From: Xylogone sp. PMI_703
Lineage: Eukaryota; Ascomycota; Leotiomycetes
NCBI GenBank assembly: GCA_021399445.1
Contig: JAJTUQ010000002.1
Span: 2,046,001 to 2,110,000, forward strand
DNA length: 64,000 nucleotides
Reading direction: 5' to 3'
The position numbers and the translations under genes are program-made. Numbering within the stretch: the stretch's first letter is position 1; each line of letters starts with the position of its first letter. Under the pieces are notes generated by a model. That model had not been told where the DNA came from. It was given only the letters and a program-made list of their open reading frames with translations, and did no database searches. Below are positions 20,667 through 33,763 of this stretch, piece after piece.

Positions 20667-23600
20667 CAATGAAGTCTTGAAAATTTCAAAACCGCCATAA
20701 TTGCTACAGAATTTCAGATCTGCGTATGAAAGAGGAAATGAAAACAAGAGATGAATAAGAATATCTTCTCATACCACAGGGCCGCATGAATTTGTGCTCA
20801 AGAGCGCAGCTAGTCCCAAGGCTGGTCATCATACGTCTAGCTTAACTACACTATTCGAGGCCCGGCAGACTCGTGCTTATTCGAGCTTCTACTAAAGCAA
20901 ACACGAACGTATGCATAAGTTCTGCATGGAGCGGACTTATTGCAGGATATGCAGACAGAAATTCCCAATTGGGGCTTAAGTTACAGCGTCAATTATACAA
21001 TAGCAAATTTTGAGATATCTTCTTGACTCGGGAAAATATACAATATTCACCGACTATCCTGTAGCGTTCCTGTAAATCAGTGCCCATCATTACATCATAG
21101 ACCAAGAGTCTACGCGTACTTTTGTGCTGTGCTTCATGTTTTTGTTAGTTGCCACTGCCCGGCCATATGGACGATTAAGTACAAACAAGCAGAGTAATTG
21201 TAGGTTCTGGTATGAAGAATTGGCTACAAACTAAGTAAGACTCTCCTCTCACTGGAAGTAGAGCATGGAGAGCTACATCGGTTGAGGGACAGTCTACTAT
21301 CGTAAAAACACACTTCATGGGAAGAGGTAAGAACTGGTCAAATCAGCTAAAGTTCCCGCAGATTGATAGAACCCTAAAAACTGAGAGCACCTTTCCAGAC
21401 GAGTTGGCTGGCATATGATATTTAGGGTTAGCTATCTAAACTCACCACTTAGGAGTCTGCGTTCTAACAGAGTCACAATTACACGACCATCTATCCCTGA
21501 TTCCCGAATCAGCTTCCACTAGCAGCATATATAGAGCGAGATCACCCCTGCATCTCATTGTAAGAGAGACATTCTTCTCTACAGATCATAATTTATTTCT
21601 ACACCCCTAAATAAGAATGACTACATGCTAAATCCAGCCAGCACGACATGTATAAAAGCACCTAATGCGATTGGAGCCCATCATTTACCAGTTTTGAAGA
21701 AGAAATCCACGTAGAGCAAGATTAACTTAGCTCCAGCCATGGGAAACTGAAATGAAGAAGGCATACTCGTCTTACGCACCAGAGCTTACCAAGAACTGCA
21801 ATGTATATTCCCAGGGCTCATGGATATGAAATAAGAAGCAAGGCGCAGTTCCTGCCTCCTAAGTGCTTAATATACTCAAGAGACCTTAGAAATCACTTCG
21901 AAGTTCTTATTGTAGTAGTCTATCTGGACTGGTTCTCAGGAACTGAGGGAGTATCAATCCTAGCTGGACTCAGGGCTAGTCTTTGCTTATGAGAACCACA
22001 GTCCTCCAGTGGGTATACAGAATTCGAGCTAATTTCCCTGTGTATGAGGCGTCCGGTTGATCATGGTTACTGATATCGAACTTTGATTTGCGGCGTTACT
22101 TAAGTAGATATGTGCATTCTGAGTAAGCGGCTGAATCAAGGTGTAGAATATGGGCTTTATCTGGGTCCTGGGGAATAACTCACCTGTAATCTATGTTAGA
22201 GATCCTGGTAGAGTTAGGAACACGCTTGGAAAGGCAATGGCGAAGTGAAATCTTAGAATCTTGCATATCTGTAGGTTAATGGATTTATTCACAGACGGTG
22301 GGTTTGATTATTGCATTGGTAGGATAAAAGGCAAGTATTGAAAAATATGTTTCTGATGTACTATTTCTAGGGTATCACTGTTGAAAGGATTATGTGGGTA
22401 TGGTATACCCATGCTATAAAATCTAAGCGCTGAGTCTGAATAAATAGTAATAAACCACAACGATAATAGAATTGTATATCTTCAAATAAGCTGCACAAAC
22501 TCGCCTTTAAGCATGCCTCTGCAGCTCGTGTTACATTGTTTGCATAAATGGTGGCAGGGCATAATTAATACAATGATGCACAACTGTACAAGTATATTTG
22601 ATGGAGATACTTGAGGCTAGGGCCATGGCAGGGATGCATCACAGGACACCGATAAAAATTAAGATGATGACGTCCAGGATGTTTTTGTCGCTGCAAAACT
22701 CTGATTGCTTTTTGCTGATTAGATCGCCGATATGATTACAAGGCGCTGTACTATGATTCAAAGATTGTCGTAACGTTACTGAGGGGTTTTGGAGTGCGAA
22801 GTCTTGGATTGCGTGCGATGATGACAGCACAGAGGTTCGCGGTGTGAGAAGTAGTTCGCAGCACGCAGGCTGAACTGGTCACGCAGAATCGCGCACAGAG
22901 ATTGTCTTGGTTGATCGCTGGGGCTCAATACATCACAGCGCGTTGCTGGAGCATTTGGGTGCAGTGATTGCCCTTTATGAATTTGGTCGAGATTGCTGCG
23001 AAAAAAACGGTTTAAGAGGTGCTTCGATTCCATCACAAGGAGTATCGCGCGCAAACAACACGAGGATTTGTGCCCCTCTCACGGTCCCTCCGTTCCTGCG
23101 ATGTGCACTCCCAATGCACCTTCGTAAAAAATCCTGGCCCAAAGCTTATACGGAGTGACATTCACCAGGTACACACGTACCAAGCGGCAAAGACACAGTC
23201 AGCAGTGGGATGGATCGTCAGGGCCCACCAGATCAGTCTTGCGAAGATTTCATACTGTACAGCGAAAGGCAACGTGTCGAGTAGTGTACAAAAAAAAACT
23301 TGCAAGCCCGTTAACTGTCTAAAGAAGCGGCTATGATGATAGTTAGTAGATAGTGAGATCTCACTGCTGACAGTAATACTGCGCAGTGAGGATTGGTCAA
23401 TCGGGAGGGCCTCTCGGAAGGTGTACAGAGGTGCAGCGCGCAGTCACTCGGAATCCCACTGCCGGCGGCAAAGGGTGACCTCAGTGATTCCACATATAAG
23501 GAAAACGAAGATGCAGGAAGAAAAAAGTAAAAAAAATCTTCTTCATGTAGGTAAGAAAGTAAGAGACGGACGATGTGATGTTTCAGGGTGAACACATTGC

Positions 23601-25820
23601 AGGTGTCGCTGGAGGGGTGTGGTTTGCTGGATGTTTTGTTCCTGGTGGTGTTCTCTGGGACCGGGCAGCTTTAGGCTTCTTCCAGGGAACTTTGGGTCCC
23701 AGCGCAGCCCTTATCAGGTTATCGCCCAGCGCCCGTGGAGGGTTGCCGGCGGGTTATTGGGGCCTGCGTGGGCCTGTAGCCGTGCCGTGCGAGCGTGCGT
23801 ACCACAGTAGGGTTTGTAGGGTTCTCTGGGAAGAGCGTTTCGGCGAATCACGTGTCGCAGCTGCATGCTGGAGAGAATCCATCAACGAAATCCACGACCC
23901 ATCGCGGCTTCAGAGTCTCTACCGCTGTCACCACGCAGAAGCGACCTCCCAGGGCCCAGAGCATCGTCGTTTCAGCATCGGCCTGGGCCTCGTCTTCACG
24001 GTCCTCGAAGGATGGATTTCCACCAACGCCACCGCAAGGAAGACGGATCTGTCATGGTGCTGACTGATGAGCGCGTGCTAAACTGTCCTTTCCTCCTACC
24101 CGACAGATGGGAACGACCCAGGCCTGGCTAAGCATCTAATCCCTTGGGGTCTGTCGCACCATCAGTCAGGCCCCGATCCAATTGCCATCGCCGTCGTGGG
24201 TTTTGCCCATCACCATCGAAGGCTACAGTACCCTTCCCTTCCCTTACCTGAAACAGCGCCCTGCTGTCACTGCCAAATCGCGAGCCTGCCAGCGGTTGCA
24301 CTGCTGCAGGAACACAGCAAGCACACAGGAACCGTCGCTCCACCAGGAACAAAATCTTTGCACAAGGTTTTTCTGCTTTTCTTGCCTTTCTTCTTTGGGA
24401 ACCGGTGCGTGAATCCGGACACATCAGCGATGCGCTCTGATGGGCTGACTCGCTGATTCGCGGCGTGAGCAAACATTGACGAACCAGACTTCGTGCTCGA
24501 GGAAACAGACAACGCAGCGGTGCATTCGGCACTCGTCAACAGTGTCATTTAGATGAAGTTAGTGAAAGCGCGCGCATTGATGCTTCTCTTCGGACATGCC
24601 CTCTCGAGCCTCTCCTGCTCAGCCTTAACGCAGAGTGGTTTTTCGAGGCTGGAGGCTGGAGTACCCATATTCTCCCACCAAAAATAACAAATTGCCGATA
24701 CCTTGCGGATGACAAAGTCCACTGCTGTGGCTCGGTGGTACAGTACCTCTGGGCTGTGTGCGAAAGCAACAATGCGCGATACAGCGTGACAACACCGCAG
24801 AACCAAGTACGACAGCCGTAAAAAAATAGGATTGCTTAGGCACGACCGAGTCGAGCGAGTCTCGGTGCTGAACGGCTGAGTGACTCGAACGAGAGAAAGT
24901 GAAGGAGTCGATCCCATAGGCACAGTAGTTGCGCCGTGGATTCTGTCTGTGGCGACCAAGACCTTCTGCTCGCTTTCATCCGAATCCCCAAGAAACCCCT
25001 CAGCCGTCGCTCTTCGGCCATAGCATTCGAGTCGTGTTCTGCCGTCACGGACCCTGATCGTTCTGGGCCGACCGCCTTCCGAGTTGGCTTCGCGCTGAGA
25101 TTCAGATCTGCCTTGCCTCGAGCTGCCTGCGTCCACTAAGTCCAGCCCCTGCCGCTAGAAGCGTCGACACGCGCGCTAGGAGGAATTTCCCCTTACGCTA
25201 GCGAACAACCAACAACGGGCCCTTTCCTCTCTCCTCCTGCGCTTCGCTCTCGCCCTGCTCCCCATTCCCAAGGCCGGCTGAGTGAGCCAAGTGAGCGAGT
25301 GAGAGAGCGAGCCAGCGATGCTCTTTTCTTCCCCCTGGTCGTCCACTCCCGGTCGAATTGACGCTCGAACGCTCGAACAGACAATGGAGCCAGCCCAAAA
25401 GAGACCCACGATGTCTTGCTGCCCTGCTCCACAGCGACCTCTTTGACCACGCTCCTGCCCACCCTGGCAAAGCTTCGAGTATTCCCTTGCCTAGGATGCC
25501 CAGGATCTTTAGTCCCCGAGAGGCGCTCGCTCCCACAGGCAAAATGGTACCGCAGACCCGCTACTACACTACCGTACCACGCTCTAGTGAGCCCATCGAC
25601 CCAGTAGTGGCAATGAGAGACACCAGCTGGAAGGATGGGAGGATGGGAGAAAGCATCCTGGGCCACGGTGTATAAGATTCCCCCGTCTCCTCCTCCATCA
25701 ATCTCCTCTTCTTTCTCTCACCATCCTCAGGCAAGGGACTTCACTCTCCTTTTTACATCACAAAAGCTTGAAGCTTTAGAAGCTAGACGCTCCTTTTTTT
25801 TCTTCTTTCCAGTCGACATC
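20667..25820. other. 5.1 kb region without a recognisable gene
   Basis: The left half (20.7-22.7 kb) is AT-rich and closed in all frames. The right half (22.8-25.7 kb) is GC-rich and full of overlapping frames on both strands (the longest about 195 codons, 24549-25136 minus), none with recognisable domains. Pyrimidine-rich tracts precede the LysM-protein ATG (25680-25815). It may be a long promoter, an unrecognised ncRNA or relic DNA. No tRNA or 5S gene was seen. Confidence 0.45.
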
Positions 25821-27170
25821 ATGCTCTTCACTCCTTATATCCTGGCTGCCGGCAGCCTTGTCACCCTCTCTACCGCCGCACCGATTCTGCACAGAAGAAT
25901 CCCGGCTGATGTCACTTCAATCGCTCCTTTGAAAACTCGCGATCTGTCCGACTACGTTGTCTTTGGAGGAAACGGTCTCGTCGCCGATGGCTGGCCGTCT
26001 CTCTCCGACTGGATTTCCGATTTTGATACCATGTAAGCCCTCTTCACTTTTGTGCCCTAGTTTGCGCGCCTCGTTCTAATGCGGTTTGCCTTATCTAGGT
26101 TCGACATGAACAATGATATCTTGAAGAACTCCTGCGCCCAGTGGGGAGTTCCCAACAACTCGGATGACGAGATCAACGACATTTCCTCGGCCATCAAGTC
26201 CGTCTCCAGCGAAACTGGCGTCGATTCCAGATTCATCCTTGCCATTATGCTCCAGGAAAGTAACGGCTGCGTTCGCGCTCCCACAACCAACTATGGCGTC
26301 CGAAACCCAGGTCTCATGCAGGATCACAATGGCTCTGGCACCTGCAACGACGGCAGTGTCCAGAACCCTTGCCCTGCCTCCGAAATCAAGCAAATGATTA
26401 CCGATGGTGTTGCTGGTACTGCCAGCGGTGATGGTCTCAAACAGTGTCTCGCTGCCGCTGGCACCAACGATGTGAGCATGTATTACAAGGCTGCTCGAAT
26501 CTACAACTCGGGCTCCATTGCCAGCTCAGGCAACCTTGGTGATGGTATCGCAACTCACTGCTACTCTTCTGACATTGCCAACCGTTTGTTGGGCTGGGCA
26601 CAAGGCCCATCTGCCTGCAATGCCAACATCATCGGCACCCTCACCGGCATCGTTGGCTCCATCCCCAAGAAGGCCAACAACGATCCACCAGCTTCTTCCG
26701 CTGCAGCGCCTGCTCCAGCTCCAACAACCACCAGCGCTGCAGCTCCACCACCACCGGCTCCCACCACTCCTGCCGCTGCTGCTACAACCAGCGCCCCAGC
26801 ACCTCCACCGGCTCCAACTACCACAACCACTAGCACGACCACCTCTACAAGCACTACTACCACCACTCACACTGCCACCGCTACTGCTACTGTAACTAGT
26901 ACTCCTGTTGCGCCTACCCAAGCACCACCGGCACCAGCACCAACTCAGCCAGCAAGCTCTGTCGCTTCTCCTGCCGCTGGCATTCCAGTCTACCCATGGG
27001 CTTCAACCAGCTGTGGCGAGTACTACACTGTCAAGGCAGGTGACTACTGCCTCTTGGTAGAGCAGCAGTTCAACCTCCAGCCTGACCAACTGATCCAGTT
27101 GAACCCAGGCCTTGATGCTTCTTGCTCTAACCTATGGTTGGGATACCAGTACTGCGTCAAGTCCGCATAA
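25821..27170 (+). CDS. Secreted protein with lysozyme-like domain and C-terminal LysM
   Basis: Exons 25821-26032 and 26099-27170, with a 66-nt intron; 427 residues. A signal peptide (MLFTPYILAAGSLVTLSTAA) is followed by a short pro-region with HRR. Residues about 70-230 hold a lysozyme/transglycosylase-like fold: FILAIMLQESNGCVR carries the likely catalytic Glu, followed by NYGVRNPGLMQDHNGSGTC. A Pro/Thr/Ser/Ala-rich linker of about 130 residues, probably O-glycosylated, leads to one LysM (CGEYYTVKAGDYCLLVEQQF... LNPGLDASCSNLWLGYQYCV). LysM binds chitin or peptidoglycan. It is probably a cell-wall-acting or effector-like protein; the substrate is unproven. A long gene-free region lies upstream. 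Confidence 0.85.
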
Positions 27171-27986
27171 ACGCATGCGTGTACAATCTTTTTTACCTTT
27201 CTTTGGGTGGTTATTAGGGAGAGGAGGTTTTACTGTTTTTACTTGGGACTTTAGGGATATGTGGATGGGATAAAGGAAAAACTTCTTTTTTTGATTTTCC
27301 TCGGATGACCTTTTTTGACAAAACTTCTACTGTACATACTTTGGTTGATTTGGGACATAGAATCACAATGAAATTTTTGTGAATACTTGACTTTCATGGT
27401 GCATGCTCTTTTCGTCTGTATACTTTGTGATCCGATTTGATGGAAAAACCATCTGTTCAACTCCTTGGCCTTTTTTTTAAGATTAAACAGTACCTCTACC
27501 TGCATTTCCTGCACGCTCCTGCGTTTGCCAATTGGTGCCACGAGTTGAAACAATTTTCCAGCACCCGCGATAGGTTGGAGTGCGCCACCGGATCTTCCAA
27601 TTGGCGGGCTTCACCTTTTTTACGTTTTCTTCTATCTTTGTTGGGACTTTGTCCCATTCCCGTGCCGTTTGATTGCCTTGCGCATAAGGCATAAAAGGCG
27701 CGATTTGCCGATCCCGAAAACGGCTAATGGGGATCATCCGGGATTGGCGGGACGGGGAGAAATTATGCTCCATCCTCATGATCTTTGTGGTTCGTTATTG
27801 GTTGGGGTTGGAGATTGGGATGGAGATATTTAAAATCAGGGTGATCGTGGGATTTGGATTCTTTTTTCTTCACTTTAATTTTAATTTTAATAGTCTCCGT
27901 GAGATACGCACGATGGACATTGAGTTGTGGTGATTGGGTTGAGATTTGATTAAGGGGTGGAGGTTTTAGACTTGTGGTAGGTAGTA

Positions 27987-28002
27987 ATGGATGGATGGAT
28001 GG
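27987..28002. repeat. (ATGG)4 microsatellite
   Basis: Four perfect tandem ATGG units in non-coding DNA. Confidence 0.8.
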
Positions 28003-28707
28003 TCTAGTCTATTGGATTGAAATTGGAATTCAATCTGCGCGTCTATTCACGTTACAGGATTGTACAGAATATGACGTGTTATTTTGACGACTGGATATCT
28101 CTCCTAGCTAAGATTCTGTATTCATGTTCTGTATCTGATGATTCCGGGGCCGAAAAGGCCGGTGATAGCTTACGTCCCATATAATCTTTGCGATAATGGA
28201 TAGCTCAAGGTATATTTAGGTCTGGAGGATCAGTGATTCATTATGCTAATTGGGCGGCCATGGAGAAAGTGCATCCATATCTATGTTTTCCCTTTTTCCG
28301 TTCTCATTTTCATGGTTTCGCGGGCTCCTTCGCGTTTTCAAAGCTCTCATATTTCCTGCTCATTCACACTACAGACGACAGCTACAGTCCTGGAGCTCCC
28401 TGCGTTTCTTATATCTCTTTCCTGCTGGGAGAGACGTCTACATCAACTTCCAACCGACCCGGCTTTCGAAAGTATCAGCTTGGGGCTAGTCAGAAGATGG
28501 GCTCTTTTCGTATGGCAGGTGAGGAGAGTTTAGGAATCGTGACCTCCGATCCAAAGGATGGAGAAAGCTTGAATTGAAAGGATTCCCCGCATCAGAAAGA
28601 CTACCGTAGTCCTTGCGGGGTAAACAAGTACATTCGGAATAGGATTAATGTGGGTGCAGTTGGGAGATGATGGCATTGCTTGTTCTCATGGTGACCGACT
28701 GATCGGT

Positions 28708-28723
28708 GTCGGGAATTCCGACC
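28708..28723. promoter_or_regulatory. Palindromic CGG-N5-CCG element upstream of the P450
   Basis: Sequence GTCGGGAATTCCGACC, 573 bp before the P450 ATG. Inverted CGG triplets are the usual target of Zn2Cys6 dimers. A copy differing at one base lies upstream of the FAD monooxygenase (36183-36198). Confidence 0.6.
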
Positions 28724-29295
28724 ATTACCGTATTTCCGGTGTACGAGCAGCAGCGGTTTTGTGGGATGAACGCCTTGCAGATCATCTTTCGTATATTCTC
28801 ACTCAGATGGCTCTCGAGCTAGATAGCGACTGTAACGCCATGCTTCCGCGCAGTGCGTATTGTCGATACTGAGAGGGTTAATCACTCGGTAAGTATACCG
28901 TAGAGGGTAATGCAGAGGCTTAACTCGAGGCTATTTGGGTCAAAATATGGTATCTGTGTTGTTCAGGCCCCATAGCTTACCGGTGTGGAAGTGGATTCGG
29001 TACTGAGTAGGTTGATGTGAGTGTAATGATAGGTTAGGCTCTGTATAACTTGGTGATGACATATCAGCTTCAATGCCGGTTGTGGCAGTAATATTCCGAC
29101 ACCCGGGGTCGTGACCTCCGGTTAGGACTGTGAAGCGATGGAAAATGGGGACAACACTGCATTTATCTGATTTGTATCTTTTTAAGACTTCAAGAGTAGG
29201 AAAGGATCTAGGAATTTGGGATATCTGGACTTCATATATATGTTTTGACTACAGGCTATGCTCATCTAGACTGCATCTTTATGACCTAATTAATC

Positions 29296-31029
29296 ATGGC
29301 GGCCATTTCACTCTCATACTTACCAGATTCAACTTTAATCTCTAAAGGGTTTATCTACCTCCCACTCGTTATCTTGGCGACTCTGTTCTACACAGTATAC
29401 CTTGTCTTCTTTGATCCTCTTCGAAAATACCCTGGTCCGGTCCTGGCAAGGATATCGAATCTATGGAGGGTATATCACTTCTGGAAAGGTGACTTGCCAG
29501 AAGTCATGCTTAAATTGCATCAGAAGTATGGGCCAGTGATTCGATGTGGACCAAATGACCTGGATTTTGATAGTACGGCGGCGATGAAATCCATTTATAA
29601 GGCTGGGAGATCGATGCCAAAGACGGATTTTTACAAGGGGTTTACAACGTTCAAGGCAAATTTGTTTGGGACACAAGATGAAAGTGTAGGTGAACACAAA
29701 ACTCAGTACTGGGGATAATTAAAATCTGCCAGTATCCAAATCTACTTTGTGCCTGACAAATGAATTCTCTAGCTTCATGCCCTTCGAAGACGTCAGATGG
29801 CTCACGCATTCTCGGCAGCATCCCTGAAAGATATGGAATATATTTTCGACAGACATCTCACTACTCTTCGACAGAGGCTCGATGAACTCACTGTCTCCCA
29901 ACAGACTTTCAATCTCAAGGAACTGATTGAATATTATACATTCGATGTTTTGGGAGAACTGGCCTTCAGCACACAGTTTGAGTCGCAGAAGCAGGCCGAT
30001 CCGGACCAGATGCCTCCCATTACCGAGCACGTTTTCCTCGCCTGTATTGTCGGGATATTATCTGATTTGCTTCCTTATTCAATGAAGCTTATCTCAATGC
30101 TACCAGTGCCATGGTTTAGACACCTAACTAACAGCAGGAAGCAACTTCGGGACAAGACTGTTGAGTGCGTTGACATAGAAATGAGCAACACTGGTGGAAA
30201 CAAGACTCTGCTTACCAGCTTGATCAATGCGGTTGATCCTGATACTGGAGCCAAATTATCAAAGGCTGAGATATGCTCCGAAGCCTTTGGATTCCTGTAA
30301 GCTAACTTCTATGTTTTCTGGCTTGCAGAGTTCGTTGCTAACCTGAAATCTAAGCATTGCCGGCGCACATACGAGCTCGAGCACTCTGACCATGCTATTT
30401 TTCAATATTTTACACAGACCAGAAATATTGCACACTCTCGTAGCCGAGTTGGATAAAGAACTCCCTTTGAAGAGCGAATGTGCAGATAACTATCCTATCA
30501 CTCAACTCGAAACAACCTTGCCGTATGCAATGGCTTGCATTAGAGAAAACTTTCGTTTCTCAGCGGTGTTCACAATGTTTTTGCCCCGAGTAGTGACTGC
30601 TCCTGAGGGTATAGATATTGAGGGGGATCATGTTCCCTATCGTGTAAGTCCTAAGTCCCTGTCGACTAAGATGTGTTTTCACACTATGATCATCTTGTAA
30701 CCAAAATACAGACCAATGTAGCAATAACAAATCACTGCCTACACCATAACAGCAAAATATGGGGTAAAGACCACGCCGAATTTAGTCCAGATCGCTGGTT
30801 GCATGAGGACGCTTCCGAATATGTTGGGATTTTGATGCCGTTTGGAATGGGCCATCGCTCGTGTATCGGTCGCAACATTGCCATGATAAACATCATGAAA
30901 GTATTTGCAACATTGCTTCGAATGTACGAATTTGAGGTCATTGACAAGGATGAAGTGTTAAAGGTGGACCACGTAGGTATTGCTGAAAAGAAAGGTCCAA
31001 TATTATGTAAAGTAAGGAAGAGGGAATAG
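29296..31029 (+). CDS. Cytochrome P450 monooxygenase (microsomal, biosynthetic type)
   Basis: Four exons: 29296-29685, 29773-30296, 30355-30643 and 30712-31029; phases close to 506 residues, so the gene is intact. It has an N-terminal membrane anchor (FIYLPLVILATLFYTVYLVFF) and the hinge RKYPGPVLARISNLW. The C-helix region LHALRRRQMAHAFS, I-helix IAGAHTSSST (AGxxT oxygen-binding type), K-helix ENFR (ExxR) and haem loop FGMGHRSCIG, with Cys about 452, are all visible. The look is that of pisatin-demethylase-type fungal P450s, but I cannot assign a CYP family. It lies tail-to-tail with the regulator (86 bp between stops) and shares a palindrome with the FAD monooxygenase promoter. Confidence 0.92.
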
Positions 31030-31115
31030 GACTTCATGGCATTAGAAAGCTAGCTTGTTCTCTCTGTATAAAGTAGGGAATTATGAGAAGTATGATGTAT
31101 TGGTACATGTTTTCT

Positions 31116-33763
31116 TCAAAACTTCTGCCAGTTCGTATTTATCCTTGGATTATCCGGAAACACCGCTTGCAGATCGGGATCCAGAGCAGCTCCGTTAGGA
31201 GGCACCGGAGTTTCGAAATAGTGACTGTAATCTTTGTCTTTGAACATATCATCTATGACAGCAACGCCTTCGGTATCTATCATATTGAAGAACTCTTGAC
31301 TTAAATCAGGAAGCTGATTCTGTGGTGCAGCGGGGTACGTCATTGAAACCCCTACCATGGCTTGATTCGGGTCAAAGTCGAATTGGTAGTTAAGAAGATC
31401 TGAATCGTATGTCGTATCTGGAAATCGATACAAAGCCTCCGGGGGATAACTGGAAGCAGCAGGTAGCTTATCGATGGATCGACCGAGTTGGGATAGCACT
31501 GGGAAGAGCTTATTCCAAAGCCGCTTAGGCGTGGTAGCAGAGGAGCCCAACGTGCGGAGAATATCGAGGCCGTGAAAGAGACCTGCACGAGCAGAAGCAA
31601 GCGTTGGGGCTGTGAGTCGATAGCTTGTTGTCGAAGACGAAGATCCCTGCACACTATGCCGTATGACAAGTAAGTAGAGCATACCAATAGCAGCCACCAG
31701 AAAGTGGTTGAAAAGCGCTTGCTGCAGACGGTATAGGTTATTGCGTGCTCTTAGATTTACAAGAATCTGAATAGTGTCACTTGCAACGTCAATGGCTGAC
31801 ATTGCTTCTCGAAGTCGAGCTTCGGATCCAGCAGTTGAAAATAAGAAGGGCCGGATCATGATGATGCGCATTTGATTCGCGCGGAGGCGAAGAATAGTGC
31901 GAAGCATGGTCTTTCTTATAGACGTATAGTCGGTATAGCTGAAACTTAATTCGTCTGGAATACTCTTTTGCCATTGATCCAGCTGAAACTGATGGTAGTC
32001 GAGGGTCTCATATGCTGTGCGGAAGTCGTGTGCTGTACGGGCGCCATTTAGTCTATCACTAACACTCCGTGAGAGTGATTCCCATGCTTTATCACCGATT
32101 CGTGCATAACGAATCATCATCCTTAAGTACGGGTTTGCCTAGCCATCGAAAAATGTCAGCTCACAAGTCTCGTGGTTTGGAAGTTGAGGATTTTACGCAG
32201 AGATCAACTTACTGGTTCGGGTACCTCGGGGTCAATATCTATATTGTTGATTACCACAGGTAGTCCAACCGCAAAGTTCCACTGGCGATCAAAGATGAAT
32301 ATGGTCCAAAAAGTGTTCAATGGATTTGTTAGTCCCTGGCTATTGTTTAGGTGGAGAAGGGTGCCGTGTCTATGTAGACCTAGTTCTAGAGCTAGGCGCG
32401 CCATGCTGCCAGTGATTCGACATGCCATTTGTACATCGTTATTGTAGAAGTGGTAGAGTCCCTTTAAGTTGTTAGTAATTTTGAATTACCATCAGATCAA
32501 ATAAAAACTGGCTGGGATACAGACCACGAGGACCACCAGTACCAAGCCCTTCACATTGCTGACACCGCCCCACATCTTATCTCGTACATGACTTTCTAGG
32601 CTCTTGTATAGCGTATTAGCTAATGAAGCGTTGTCTTTCCCGTCTAGAACCAGGGCGATTGCCAGAACCAGTTTCAAGATACGGACACCATCAATATCCA
32701 TGCCAATCATTGGAGTAGTGGTATTATCATATGGAACAGATGGAGATTGAAGAAGAACATAAAGCTCCTGAGTCTGTTGAATAAGAAGTTCCATTTCAAG
32801 GAATGGATACTGTGCTTGAATGAGATCATCGTATAGCCGCAAGAGCCTGGTCACTTCATCCAAGTCGAGCTTCTGGAGAGGATCTAAGGATAACTTCCTT
32901 CCACCCTCAGTCAGTGCAAATGATTCAGGATGTACCGGTACCGAATCTGTACTTTCGTTTTCTACGGCGTCTTGAGAACAGTCAATTGCCTCGTCATCTG
33001 AAATTGAGGATCTGACGAGCCCTTCAATCTCAGCAGTTGGTTGTCCAGAGTCTTTGTTCTTTCCTCTTTGGTTCACTATCATGAGCGCAAGATCAATGAG
33101 ATAAGAGGAGCTAGTTGGACCGTGGAAAGTAGGAATTGGAGGAGGTTCGGGGTGGAGTCTGGCTGTTGGCGTTTGAGCCTTAGTTTCTGAGACTTCCTGG
33201 GTTTGCTGGCTTGGGGACATTGACGACGAGTCCAAGATAGGAGCACTGGATGTACCAGCGGCCACTTGAGTTTTGAAGATCGTTGTACGCTCAAGCAATA
33301 TATCTAACTTCCCACTTTGAGCCTTCAAGGTTTCTAGAAGATTGGCAATTGCATCTGGATTATTGCTGTAACATACAGGATTAGTCAAGGCCGCAAAAAA
33401 AGACATATAGCCATAAAACAACTAAAGCCATTGGCTTCCCAACTATCTTATCATTACTAACCTTGGACTATCTGGATGTGAGTTATTGTTTAGCTGGGAA
33501 GTCTTAATGTCATCGACAGATGCTTCCCGCCGACTTCTCCCACATTCGGCGCAGTTGTAGGCATGTTGGTCACCCTGGTAATGACATTCCTTTGGCCGTA
33601 ATCTCTCACATCGATTGCATGGTTTTTGGCCATTACAGCGAACCTTCTGTCGTTTGCACTGATCACAAGCCTGGGCGACATACCGCATTCGTTTGCGCGG
33701 GGCAGTACTGGCATCAGAACGTTGGTTTTTGTTTGGGGCGCTGGATTCTGAAGTGTTCTCCAT
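31116..33763 (-). CDS. Zn2Cys6 transcription factor with fungal-specific TF domain
   Basis: Exons 33462-33763, 32525-33365, 32213-32461 and 31116-32138; 804 residues. The zinc cluster has Cys at 33, 36, 43, 49, 52 and 60 (ACDQCKRQKVRCNGQKPC), with spacing CX2CX6CX5CX2CX7C. An unusual extra CAEC motif follows. The central fungal_trans domain shows GLYHFYNNDVQMACRITGSM, ARLALELGLHRHG and FWTIFIFDRQWNFAVGLP, then ANPYLRMMIRYARIGDKAW. The third-exon donor GTCTGT is weak but gives a phase-correct junction. It sits between the P450 and the FAD monooxygenase and is the natural candidate to bind their shared palindrome; this is inferred. Confidence 0.9.

Larger units (their letters stand above)
27171..29295. 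other. Intergenic, 3' of LysM gene and promoter of the P450
   Basis: About 2.1 kb. It contains an (ATGG)4 microsatellite (27987-28002), a short-frame region at 28.2-28.6 kb with no domain, the palindrome at 28708-28723 and a matching half-site ATTCCGAC at 29093-29100. Confidence 0.5.

Noticed and set aside
21190..22000. Possible decayed retrotransposon coding sequence
   Set aside because: Only isolated weak resemblances in frames full of stops; no long terminal repeats or pol motifs could be shown.
23575..24063. 162-codon forward frame in the GC-rich gap
   Set aside because: No recognisable domain, overlapped by equally long frames on both strands; typical of GC-rich non-coding DNA.
24549..25136. 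195-codon minus-strand frame
   Set aside because: Composition is basic and repetitive without family features; several competing frames cover the same bases.
29296..31029. P450 broken into four frames, possible pseudogene
   Set aside because: Three standard introns restore a full 506-residue P450 with all motifs.
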